Shown piece after piece: positions 18,642 to 25,543 of a stretch of 64,000 nt of DNA; position 1 is the first letter of the stretch, and each line of letters starts with the position of its first letter. Source of the stretch: an uncultured Gammaproteobacteria bacterium. GTDB lineage: Bacteria; Pseudomonadota; Gammaproteobacteria; Pseudomonadales; Pseudohongiellaceae. The stretch spans positions 124,001 to 188,000 of the forward strand of contig CAJXVC010000002.1 of assembly GCA_913060975.1 (NCBI GenBank), given 5' to 3'. The notes beneath the pieces are model-generated. The model had not been told where the DNA came from, ran no database searches, and saw nothing but the letters and a program-made list of their open reading frames with translations. The translations under genes were made by a program, and so were the position numbers.

Positions 18642-19232
18642 TCATTCAATCTGCCAGCGGGCAAACAGGCGGCGTGCCTGACTGAGCTGCTGGTCATCGA
18701 GTTGTTGCTGAATCTGTACGACCAGCGCTTCGGCCTCGGCATGTTCATTACGGACAGCCTGATTGGCCCACGCGTGTGCCTGCACGAGATCCCGATCAGT
18801 CAGGTCGCCATCAAGATAAATATTGGCCAACGAGAAAGCGGCACCGGCATGACCGGCCTTACCGGCGCTGGCAAACCATTCAAGACCGCCAGCGACGTCC
18901 TTGTCGACGCCATTGCCATCAATGTACAGACTGGCCAGATTGGCCTGCGCATCGAGGTGACCCTGCTCGGCAGCCGCCTTGGTCCAGCGGAAGGCCTGCT
19001 CCATGTTCTGGTCTACGCCACGGCCGGTGAAATAGAGAATCGCCAGGTTATATTGCGCCAGATCCAGCCCTTGCTCAGCCGCGACTGAGAATTCCTCGTA
19101 AGCCAGATCAAAGTCACCATCGAAGGCGGCATTCACCCCGTCCTCATAATCGGCCCGCAGCAGGCCGCTGATCAACAGCAAAGCCCCGAAAATCAGTGTC
19201 TTATAATAGTTTTGCCGAGAAAATAATCGCAT
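18642..19232 (-). CDS. Sel1-repeat (TPR-like) periplasmic protein
   Basis: Begins with a basic N-terminus and hydrophobic segment (TLIFGALLLISGLLRA), indicating a signal peptide or anchor. About three Sel1-like repeats of 36 residues follow, with the signature A-x(2)-G-x-x-x-A-x-x-N-L-A-x(2)-Y, for example AEQGLDLAQYNLAILYFTGRGV and AEQGHLDAQANLASLYIDGNGV. Such repeats mediate protein-protein contacts. The ATG at 19232 is chosen because it begins directly before the signal sequence; the frame extends to 19292 without adding domain sequence. No partner can be named. It lies upstream of, and divergent from, tRNA-Arg. Confidence 0.85.
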   Translation of the reverse strand: MRLFSRQNYYKTLIFGALLLISGLLRADYEDGVNAAFDGDFDLAYEEFSVAAEQGLDLAQYNLAILYFTGRGVDQNMEQAFRWTKAAAEQGHLDAQANLASLYIDGNGVDKDVAGGLEWFASAGKAGHAGAAFSLANIYLDGDLTDRDLVQAHAWANQAVRNEHAEAEALVVQIQQQLDDQQLSQARRLFARWQIE

Positions 19233-19321
19233 GAGAGGGATAGTATTACAGCCCGGCGGCAGAGAAAACCAAACTAAGCCGATTTGCAGCACTTATGACT
19301 ATGAAAAATCGAAGATTTCGC

Positions 19322-19327
19322 TATAAT
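19322..19327 (+). promoter_or_regulatory. -10 element of tRNA-Arg
   Basis: A perfect TATAAT twelve bases before the mature 5' end of tRNA-Arg. The -35 (CTATGA region near 19299) is weak. Confidence 0.6.
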
Positions 19328-19338
19328 ACGCCCCCTTC

Positions 19339-19415
19339 GCACCCGTAGCTCAGCTGGATAGAGTACCTGGCTACGAACTAGGGGGTCGCACGTTCGAATC
19401 GTGCCGGGTGCGCCA
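19339..19415 (+). tRNA. tRNA-Arg, anticodon ACG
   Basis: Seventy-seven bases with acceptor stem GCACCCG/CGGGTGC, discriminator G and encoded CCA. The anticodon loop contains ACG (A34 expected to be inosine), and the T-arm is GCACGTTCGAATCGTGC. It is intact and is the integration target of the island to its right. Its 3' 46 bases recur at 22478-22523. Confidence 0.96.
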
Positions 19416-19572
19416 TACAAATAAGCCCGCTTTCAGCGGGCTTTTTTGTATGCGGCTCCCGGCCGAGTTGGACTGCTCCGTTCGAAAGCCGCGCCAGCGG
19501 CGCAGACAGCCGCAGGCTGCCCCGTAGGGGTGAGCTATTGAGCCTAAGCTCAATAGCGAATCAATCGTGCCT
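19408..19572. repeat. Left copy of ~165-bp island-flanking direct repeat
   Basis: Runs from the last bases of tRNA-Arg (GTGCGCCAT) through the terminator, a GC-rich hairpin region and the first hairpin-plus-box motif. It matches 45833-45997 with only a few differences (for example CCGTAGGGG against CCGCAGGGG). The two copies bracket the 26.4-kb island. Confidence 0.88.
19423..19447 (+). terminator. Rho-independent terminator of tRNA-Arg
   Basis: AAGCCCGC, loop TTTCA, GCGGGCTTTTTT. The flanking CATACAAA/TTTGTATG also pairs, giving a long stem that could work in both directions. An identical copy lies at 45848-45872. Confidence 0.88.
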
Positions 19573-19614
19573 CTCGCGGCTAGCGCTTAGCCCAACCCCC
19601 GCACCGGTTTTTCC
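19534..19614 (+). repeat. Structured repeat, copy 1
   Basis: Hairpin GCTATTGAGC-CTAA-GCTCAATAGC at 19534-19557, then the box GAATCAATCGTGCCTC at 19558-19573. A second small palindrome GGCTAGCGCTTAGCC at 19578-19592 and a pyrimidine-rich end CCGCACCGGTTTTTCC follow. Three related copies are at 19698, 45959 and 46257. Confidence 0.75.
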
Positions 19615-19697
19615 TCTACATAAGCTCCCGTCGAGGCAGCGTGCTGCGTTCGAATGCAGCGCAGACCGCGCGCCTCACAGCGCGGCCCGTAGGGTGA

Positions 19698-19736
19698 GAG
19701 TTTCGGCTAAGCCAAAACTCGAATCAATCGTGCCTC
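19698..19736 (+). repeat. Structured repeat, copy 2
   Basis: Imperfect hairpin with arms GAGTTT/AAACTC and GGC/GCC, different in sequence from the other copies. It is followed by the same GAATCAATCGTGCCTC box. No gene is seen between here and the methyltransferase at 19975. Confidence 0.7.
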
Positions 19737-19974
19737 GCCAGGCTTCGAACTACCCCGAACGAAACCAACACAACGACCTTCAGTAGGGCTTAAGTTGTTA
19801 AATTGTGAGTGTCCCTAGAAAACTGCCAGACTTTTGACTAATGCTAAGTTATTAAGTTATCAGTGTCCCCCTAAGGCTCATAAGGCTCATAAAATCCGAT
19901 GACTTTTAGGTGACGGTTTTACGAAACTAGCGCTCAAGGTTCTTTTTTTGAAGTCTTTATTGTTTGTTCGAGTG

Positions 19975-20892
19975 TTACTTTGAGCGACGGCCTTCATAAT
20001 ATCCATGATGCAAATAGTGTAGTTTAGCGTCCAGTAATCCCGAAGGGGATTCAGGACTCCATGGAAGATCACTGTTCATATCCAGATATCTCTTCGCGTT
20101 AAAATTATCTGGTAAATGTGCGGCTTTGCCGAGAACGACAACGTCTTGAAAGCTTAATTCTGAAGGCCTCCCTCTCCATCGTCCGTAATGAATGTCGGTG
20201 ACAGTTAGTCCCGACTCAGAAGCAATATCGAACAAGAAATCTTCTGTAACACCAACAGCAGCCATCGGGTCCTTCTGATCGGCATAGAATATGTGTTGAT
20301 TTAGTTTGAAAGAATTGCGGTTGAAGCTAATCATTGAAATTCCGCTCTCTATACACGAATGCGTAAAGCTATTAATCAAAAACATGCTCAGTATAATTTT
20401 TCCATTTGGCTGTAATAGATTGCTGAGAAGATTGAGATTTAGTGCCATCTCTCTTTTGGGCATGTGTGTGAACACGCTAAATGCTGTAATAAGGCTGTAA
20501 CTCTGGCATTCAGTCTCGGCTAAATGAGCAAGATTGTAGTCATTGGATCTAATATTATTCAGCCACTTGGAATAGTGAGAATTCTGGGCGTCGACACGAA
20601 TGAATTGAGAATTACTGTATATCGTCGAAATTTCTGAGATACAAAAGTCAATTAAATCAGGGATTATATCTATCCCAACATACTTTCCTGCTCCTTGCAT
20701 CTGTTCCAACAATGGGAGCGCCAATCGACCACAACCACAGCCGTAATCCAGAACGCTGGAGTTCTCGTTTAGTGAGTAGTACTTATTGAGGATAGCTAAA
20801 TTTAGTTCTCCATTGTCGCGGGGATCTCCGCCTCCAACAAGGTCAGAGTAACCCTTGTCGATCATTAGCTGAATTATTGATTCATGAGACAT
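19975..20892 (-). CDS. Class I SAM-dependent methyltransferase
   Basis: The Rossmann-like methyltransferase domain spans about residues 40-190. Motif I is VLDYGCGCGRLALPLL, an acidic residue after strand 2 lies in YVGIDIIPDLID, and the motif IV/post region is SLITAFSVFTHMPKREMALNL. The C-terminal ~40 residues (FNAKRYLDMNSDLPW to LHYLHHGYYEGRRSK) resemble a short sugar-related or glycan-associated tail motif seen after some glycosyl/methyl-transferase domains. The substrate is unknown. It is last in a three-gene AT-rich operon and overlaps the membrane protein gene by 11 bases. Codon use and base composition differ from the surrounding chromosome, indicating transfer. Confidence 0.83.
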   Translation of the reverse strand: MSHESIIQLMIDKGYSDLVGGGDPRDNGELNLAILNKYYSLNENSSVLDYGCGCGRLALPLLEQMQGAGKYVGIDIIPDLIDFCISEISTIYSNSQFIRVDAQNSHYSKWLNNIRSNDYNLAHLAETECQSYSLITAFSVFTHMPKREMALNLNLLSNLLQPNGKIILSMFLINSFTHSCIESGISMISFNRNSFKLNQHIFYADQKDPMAAVGVTEDFLFDIASESGLTVTDIHYGRWRGRPSELSFQDVVVLGKAAHLPDNFNAKRYLDMNSDLPWSPESPSGLLDAKLHYLHHGYYEGRRSK

Positions 20893-21319
20893 TGGTGATG
20901 TTATTGCTCCTATTAGTTCCTGATAGCACTTGCCTTAAGTTAGTAACTGTCAGCCAAAACTGCATCAAACCGCCTACCAGAGCAATTGCCATGCAAAATT
21001 GAAAAATATATAGCAGATTGGAGTAAACATATGGCAATTGCCAATTTGTGTCATTTGGGGAAATTGGGAGTGTGTAGTAAATACAGCTGCCGACTGTTAC
21101 GCAGCCGATTCCAAGCATAGTCAAAGTGGCTAGTAATCCATATACGCTTTTTCTATTATAATTTATGGCGCTCATCCAAACACCGACGATCCCTATAGCC
21201 CCGCCAATCCAGAGTTTAGAAATCCAATCTCCTAGTAGCAATAGCGGTGTTAAGGCAATCCACCATAGTATGCACGGTGCAAAGATCCCTAGAATTGTAA
21301 TTGATTTAACTAATGACAT
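20882..21319 (-). CDS. Four-helix membrane protein, unknown function
   Basis: A protein of 145 aa with four predicted membrane segments (about 5-30, 36-50, 58-82 and 97-122) and no recognisable catalytic motif. It is sandwiched between two methyltransferase genes, three bases after the upstream one and overlapping the downstream one, so the three are probably co-translated. GtrA-like and small lipid-carrier flippase proteins have similar size and topology, but I see no diagnostic sequence. A role in moving or anchoring the product of the flanking enzymes is only an inference. Confidence 0.7.
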   Translation of the reverse strand: MSLVKSITILGIFAPCILWWIALTPLLLLGDWISKLWIGGAIGIVGVWMSAINYNRKSVYGLLATLTMLGIGCVTVGSCIYYTLPISPNDTNWQLPYVYSNLLYIFQFCMAIALVGGLMQFWLTVTNLRQVLSGTNRSNNITNVS

Positions 21320-21321
21320 TG

Positions 21322-22215
21322 CTAGATGAAAGAAGAAATATTTTTTACTACCGAAAAACCACGCCTACTAAGAATAACGTAGTCATGCTCATTGTGTGAT
21401 TCGGCATCTACGTATTGTATGTTGGGAAAAATACTTGACCAAGTGGCTAGAATATAATCTCTGCAATGCAATGCAGTGTGGTAGTGAGAGGGCGTTCGAG
21501 TGAGGTTCCTGATACCTTTGTGAGTATGCATAAAGTACATTCCATTCGATTGAACCTTTTGGCGCCAATCCTTTTTGTCTTTCCATACTGCTTTGCCGTG
21601 CACAGTAATAATCAGGGTGCCATCGTCTTTAAGAATTCGCTTGAATTCTTGTAACCAAACTCGCTGTAACTGCTCATCTAAATGAGTAAAAATTGATATT
21701 GCATAAATTACATCGAAGTTATTGTCTCTAAACTGAGTAGGTGGCGTGACTTGGTTAGCACACCAGTTCGCCTGGCCATGAAAGTTAGTCTGATTCCACT
21801 CAACAGCTTCTTGGTCCAGATCGGTTCTAAAATATTCCCATGCTGAATCAAGTTCGAAAAAATGGCGAAGAGTTCTGCTACTGCCACAGCCGAAATCTAG
21901 AATCTTAGCGGGTTGATTTTTTCTTATCTCAAGACACTTAAAGATATTACTTAGTTTCTTAAAATCTTTTCTCCCGCTATCTAAATAATCTTCTGCAGAA
22001 AAGCTGCCGCAGACACGATGCAGTAGGCGGGGTGGGGGTAGTGGACTGTGTTTTTGATTTTTAGATGAGGCTGCCCAAACTGCTGTCGCTATAAAAGCCC
22101 GTGTTTCGAATACGCATCGCATTAGAATTCCATAGAGAAAATAAACTGCTGGGATACTCCTAAGTCGATCACGTATAGCGGAATGATTCTGAGTTTGGTT
22201 AGCACGCACAGTCAT
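21322..22215 (-). CDS. Class I SAM-dependent methyltransferase
   Basis: First gene of the three-gene unit. About 60 residues precede the catalytic domain. Motif I is KILDFGCGSSRTLRHF (about residue 110), and the post-I acidic residue lies in YFRTDLDQEAVEWN. The FDVIYAISIFTHLDEQ and RILKDDGTLIITVHG segments complete the fold. It belongs to the same broad family as the enzyme at 19975 but is clearly diverged in sequence, so it is not a recent duplicate. The substrate is unknown; small-molecule or glycan methylation is plausible. AT-rich relative to the chromosome. Confidence 0.83.
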   Translation of the reverse strand: MTVRANQTQNHSAIRDRLRSIPAVYFLYGILMRCVFETRAFIATAVWAASSKNQKHSPLPPPRLLHRVCGSFSAEDYLDSGRKDFKKLSNIFKCLEIRKNQPAKILDFGCGSSRTLRHFFELDSAWEYFRTDLDQEAVEWNQTNFHGQANWCANQVTPPTQFRDNNFDVIYAISIFTHLDEQLQRVWLQEFKRILKDDGTLIITVHGKAVWKDKKDWRQKVQSNGMYFMHTHKGIRNLTRTPSHYHTALHCRDYILATWSSIFPNIQYVDAESHNEHDYVILSRRGFSVVKNISSFI

Positions 22216-22477
22216 GCCCGAACCCTATGTGGGAATATTTCCCACACAATATCATTTCATCGAAATGATTGCCACTCTATTAGAGGGACTCTGGAAAGTG
22301 AAAGATTAGGTTTTGACTGGTCAATAGCCTGATCAGAAAACAGCTGAAATTGTTATAGCTGTCACAAAGACTCTGTAAAGAGGGCTCATTTAGATGTTGC
22401 ATACATTCATTTACGGTTATATGACCAAGGCCGTAAGCCGCTGTTATTATTGACTATTAATCACAATTGCATTGAGA
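22216..22477. other. AT-rich spacer before the left att site
   Basis: About 260 bases between the methyltransferase operon, for which it presumably carries the promoter, and the tRNA-Arg fragment. I see no ORF with a ribosome-binding site in it. Confidence 0.4.
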
Positions 22478-22523
22478 CTACGAACTAGGGGGTCGCACGT
22501 TCGAATCGTGCCGGGTGCGCCAT
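22478..22523 (+). repeat. attL: 46-bp duplicate of the tRNA-Arg 3' end
   Basis: Identical to 19371-19416, covering the anticodon stem-loop side, variable region, T-arm, acceptor 3' strand, CCA and one base beyond. The 5' half of the tRNA is absent, so no functional tRNA is made here. The 9-bp core GTGCGCCAT at 22515-22523 recurs at 45833-45841, the other end of the IME. The recombinase stop codon lies inside this repeat. Confidence 0.9.
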
Positions 22524-24032
22524 TTTGTTTTCACCCCCGTGAAAACCACTTAAAGCCTTGAAAGGCAAGGTGGTTTCGGGGGTTCGAAAACCCTCTCCAC
22601 GGACATATGCCAATCTGTCAGCAAAAGTGAGTTTCATCACTGCATGACGGTTTGCCATATCCCCTGAAGCCCACAGTTCATGCGGGTTTGAGAGAAATTC
22701 CATAGCGGTTCGAAAACTTTCATCAAAGTCTTTCAGCGGAGTACCGCATTTCGCGATTTTTTCCTGCATGATCTGCTTTTCGAGCTGAAGTTCTCCAATA
22801 CGTTTTTCGTAGGCATTTACCACGGACGTTGATTCTGCATCTACGATCCGATCCAGCAGTTGCCCAATCTTCTTCTCAGTCTTATTGATTTCCAACTGAA
22901 GGGATTTGCTATTCGTTTTCTGGAACTCCAGACGGTATTCCCACAGCTCTTTGAACATTGTCAGGGCTAAGTTAAATAGCTCCTTAGTGGGCTTCAGAGA
23001 GAGTAGGAACTGCTCAAACTCAGCTTCTATAACTTCACGCTTGATTGATTTGCGATAGCTAGAACAGCCTTTCTTGAAGCACATATAGTAGGGATGTTTA
23101 GCCTTGCGTCCTTTAGACCAGCAGGCAGTTAAATTGTGGCCACACTCGCCACAGGAGACAAAGCCTCGCAGCGGGAAATCGAGGTTTATATCCTTGCGTG
23201 CTGGAGCATAGGCGCTTCCTTTCAGGCGTTCCTGAATTTTCTGGAAAGTCTCAAGGTCGATTAGCCCTTCATGCCGCCCAGGACGAAGGCTTACATCCCA
23301 GTCACCGGATTCGACATATCCGGCATATAGCACCTTGGTCAGTAAGTCGGTTACACGCTGATTGCGTAACTCACCTTGGCTGTCTCTCGGGAATTCTGGG
23401 AAGGATTCCAGAAATCGCTTCACTTCAACCTGCAAATGGAAGCGGCCACTAGCATAGCCTTCCAGCGCTTCTTGGATAACGCTGGCTATGGGTTCATCCC
23501 GCACTAGTATTTTTCCCTGGCCAGAGGTTTTCTGATAGCGATAGCCAACAGGGGCTTGAAAAACCCAGTAACCGTTTTTTAATCGGGACTTCATTCGATT
23601 GAGGGTTTGTTCTGAATTCTTTTGGCGCTGGTGCTGAGAGACACTGGCCAGCAGGTTCTCTACCAGAACGCTGTCTGAATCATCCCCGAATTCAATAGAT
23701 GGAGATTCCAGAGTTGCCCCAGCTTTGGCAATGGCTCCCCTAAGCTGAAGATGGGCATCCAGTCCACGCGCCAGCCTTGAGATATCGTCGATGATGGCTA
23801 CTCGTGGGCTTTTCCGATGTCGGCTTAAATGTGCCAGCATTGCCTGCATACCAGGCCGTTTAATCAGGCTGCCCGACACATCATCGGTAAACACCTTTTC
23901 TACTTCATAGCCTTTGTACTTGGCATATTCGCGGCAGCGTGTTTCTTGCGAGCCAAGGCCATCTCCTCTGGTCGTTTGCGTCTTGTTGGAAACACGGCAA
24001 TATATGACAGCCTTTTGGGCGCTATGGGTCAT
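22485..24032 (-). CDS. Large serine recombinase (integrase)
   Basis: Site-specific recombinase expected to integrate and excise the element. The resolvase catalytic domain starts at VIYCRVSNKTQ with nucleophile Ser15, followed by the AIIDDISRLARG motif. A recombinase domain contains GYWVFQAPVGYRY. The zinc ribbon has CGECGHNL and a second Cys pair in YYMCFKKGC, and a coiled coil lies near residues 365-430. GGAGG five bases before the ATG at 24032 fixes the start over upstream in-frame codons. The C-terminus MAHPARFERATP and the TAG stop are the reverse complement of the tRNA-Arg fragment, with the att core being codons M-A-H. At 515 aa it is within the family range. In the excised circle the frame would run 31 codons further to mobC. 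Confidence 0.93.
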   Translation of the reverse strand: MTHSAQKAVIYCRVSNKTQTTRGDGLGSQETRCREYAKYKGYEVEKVFTDDVSGSLIKRPGMQAMLAHLSRHRKSPRVAIIDDISRLARGLDAHLQLRGAIAKAGATLESPSIEFGDDSDSVLVENLLASVSQHQRQKNSEQTLNRMKSRLKNGYWVFQAPVGYRYQKTSGQGKILVRDEPIASVIQEALEGYASGRFHLQVEVKRFLESFPEFPRDSQGELRNQRVTDLLTKVLYAGYVESGDWDVSLRPGRHEGLIDLETFQKIQERLKGSAYAPARKDINLDFPLRGFVSCGECGHNLTACWSKGRKAKHPYYMCFKKGCSSYRKSIKREVIEAEFEQFLLSLKPTKELFNLALTMFKELWEYRLEFQKTNSKSLQLEINKTEKKIGQLLDRIVDAESTSVVNAYEKRIGELQLEKQIMQEKIAKCGTPLKDFDESFRTAMEFLSNPHELWASGDMANRHAVMKLTFADRLAYVRGEGFRTPETTLPFKALSGFHGGENKMAHPARFERATP

Positions 24033-24438
24033 GTATTCCTCCATTCGGTACGAATTGTTTACTTGGCCCATTAGCGTCAGAAGGAGGCGCTAAATGAGGC
24101 TCATTTTCGGATGTTGACAGGATTTGTATTGAATCTACTCCAAATCCCAGATCAACGAAAGCTGCCATTATCAGCCATAGATTTTTCAGCAGCTCCGCTT
24201 CTTCATCTGGCGTTAAATCAAACTCCCGAACATGATCGCGATATTTTTCAACATCACATTTGGGAGGCTTAATTGCAGGCAGAACCTGTGAAGAAGTGTC
24301 TTCTCCATTCAAGCTGTATTTTTCTTTATCAGTCAACGGTCTTCCTCCTTTCAAGGCTGACATATCACCAGTTTTAAACTGGTAACCTGCAAAGGATGAG
24401 AGAAACGGCACAAAGGCAATTTGTGGCTGTTTTTGCAA
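24022..24438 (-). CDS. Small conserved accessory protein upstream of the recombinase
   Basis: A soluble protein of about 138 aa that overlaps the recombinase start by 11 bases, so the two are probably translationally coupled. The middle segment YRDHVREFDLTPDEEAELLKNLW followed by IMAAFVDLGFGVDSIQ resembles short proteins I associate with recombinase genes of mobile elements. No enzymatic motif is visible. The annotated start is TTG with AAGGG upstream; an ATG at 24363 is the alternative and lies just after a 17-bp perfect palindrome. A role as a recombination directionality or regulatory factor is inferred from position only. Confidence 0.65.
   Translation of the reverse strand: MQKQPQIAFVPFLSSFAGYQFKTGDMSALKGGRPLTDKEKYSLNGEDTSSQVLPAIKPPKCDVEKYRDHVREFDLTPDEEAELLKNLWLIMAAFVDLGFGVDSIQILSTSENEPHLAPPSDANGPSKQFVPNGGIHDP
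24367..24383. promoter_or_regulatory. 17-bp perfect palindrome, putative operator
   Basis: ACCAGTTTTAAACTGGT, with eight-base arms around one central base, lies three bases upstream of an in-frame ATG of the recombinase-operon accessory gene. Symmetry and position suggest a dimeric repressor site. Confidence 0.45.
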
Positions 24439-24549
24439 AGCCTTTTGCCCTTGGAAGACGAAATCGCTAGTGATGAAACTGCGATGCGTAGCGTATCTAT
24501 ATTCATTTTACGACCTCATCAGTAAACAAAATCTTAACCCGCTGGATTT

Positions 24550-24951
24550 TTATCGCTCCAAACTCCGCTCTGAGAGCCGCTTTTGGGGCATGGCGCTTTC
24601 TCGTTGCCTCTCAAATCGGTGCATTTGTTCTGCCCTTTGCTCGCGTATCCAATCCTGATCAAACCAGGACTTTTTTACTTGATGAGCAAATTTTGGTTTC
24701 AACTCAGGAAATGGTTTTGATCGTTTCACCATTTCCGATCCACGACTTTCTTCTCTCATCTTGTTGTTGGCAGCCTCAGCGCTGCGATCATTGGCCGCAG
24801 CAAAGCTATCTTTAAGAGGCCCCGCTCGCCTAAGGCTGAGCGGGGCTTGTTCTCTCAATGAGGGCTCGCTCATAGAAAAGCTGATGCGGTTTTGACTGCT
24901 ATCGTGAGCGGCCACGTCCTGCTTTCCTCTCGGTGCTTTGTTCAGGCGCAT
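24550..24951 (-). CDS. Basic hydrophilic protein, unknown function
   Basis: A protein of 133 aa, rich in Arg, Lys, Glu and Ser with no hydrophobic core (EPSLREQAPLSLRRAG, IREQRAEQMHRFERQRES), probably largely disordered or helical. It lies in the mobilization operon between the disrupted small gene and the recombinase accessory gene, and its first 53 bases overlap the former in another frame. An internal ATG at 24873 (MSEPSLRE) is an alternative start. I do not recognise the family. DNA binding or relaxosome assistance is possible from charge and context only. Confidence 0.5.
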   Translation of the reverse strand: MRLNKAPRGKQDVAAHDSSQNRISFSMSEPSLREQAPLSLRRAGPLKDSFAAANDRSAEAANNKMREESRGSEMVKRSKPFPELKPKFAHQVKKSWFDQDWIREQRAEQMHRFERQRESAMPQKRLSERSLER

Positions 24952-25183
24952 TTGGCTGGCGAGCGTCTTCGTATGTGCTCATACGCTCTTCCCTGAGTTC
25001 TCGAAGTGTTACTCGACCATCAACAGGGGTAGCGTCTAGCTGAAGGTCAATGCCCTGACCATCACGATGTTCTCAAGCCGCACCTACCTTGCTCCAGTCG
25101 CCTTTTCCATCGCGGGTATCGCGAACAGAGTAGGCAATAAAGTCTGGTCGTTTTCCTCCACTATTGGATTCTTGTTCACTCAT
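24899..25183 (-). pseudogene. Small mobile-element protein interrupted by an in-frame TGA
   Basis: The frame MSEQESNSGGKRPDFIAYSV continues to WSKVGAA, then meets TGA at 25073-25075 (codon 37), and resumes EHRDGQGIDLQLDATPVDGRVTLREL to a TAG at 24899. From memory, proteins of this type in conjugative or mobilizable regions read GAAW-x-HRDG at this point, so the stop replaces a conserved Trp (TGG to TGA). Both halves remain clearly family-like on either side of the stop. Either a recent nonsense mutation has inactivated it, or a short product and/or readthrough exists. AGGAGAAG-type sequence precedes the ATG. Confidence 0.6.
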
Positions 25184-25264
25184 TTCACTTCTCCGAAATG
25201 CCTTCTCCTGGAAGGTGACTTATCAACCGAAGGCAAAGTTGTATAAATCGCGTGGTTTTCAGTG

Positions 25265-25543
25265 TTACTTATCTCTTCTATCAATCATGGTAAGAATGGG
25301 GCAGTCGCCCATACCGCGATATCGCACAAGGCCTCGTGAGCCAAGATATTGGCAGTCGAGCATGTGGCGATACGAACCGCGTTGCTCATAGGTGTATTGC
25401 CATCTAAGGTGAGGGCCTATGGGTGAAATCAGAAATGCAGCCAATAACAACAATGGCCATCGACTCAAAATGCCAGCTAGGCCTCTCACCAGATAGGCAA
25501 GTACCTTTGCCCATCGAATGCGTTTTGGTGTGTAGTGGTTCAC
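25265..25543 (-). CDS. Small membrane protein of the coupling-protein operon
   Basis: A protein of 92 aa starting at a GTG that overlaps the coupling-protein stop (GTGA), a coupled start. One or two hydrophobic segments (about residues 12-44) are followed by a short extracytoplasmic part with HLRWQYTYEQRGSYRHMLDCQYLG and a second cysteine (GDCPILT), which could form a disulfide. Similar small proteins sit next to TraG/VirD4-like genes in integrative elements, as I recall. No catalytic motif is present, and its function is unknown. Confidence 0.6.
   Translation of the reverse strand: MNHYTPKRIRWAKVLAYLVRGLAGILSRWPLLLLAAFLISPIGPHLRWQYTYEQRGSYRHMLDCQYLGSRGLVRYRGMGDCPILTMIDRRDK

Noticed and set aside
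19371-19553. Minus-strand frame across tRNA-Arg ending in a tRNA-derived peptide
   Set aside because: No start signal; it is the antisense of the intact tRNA and its downstream repeat. Only the copy at 22485 belongs to a real gene.
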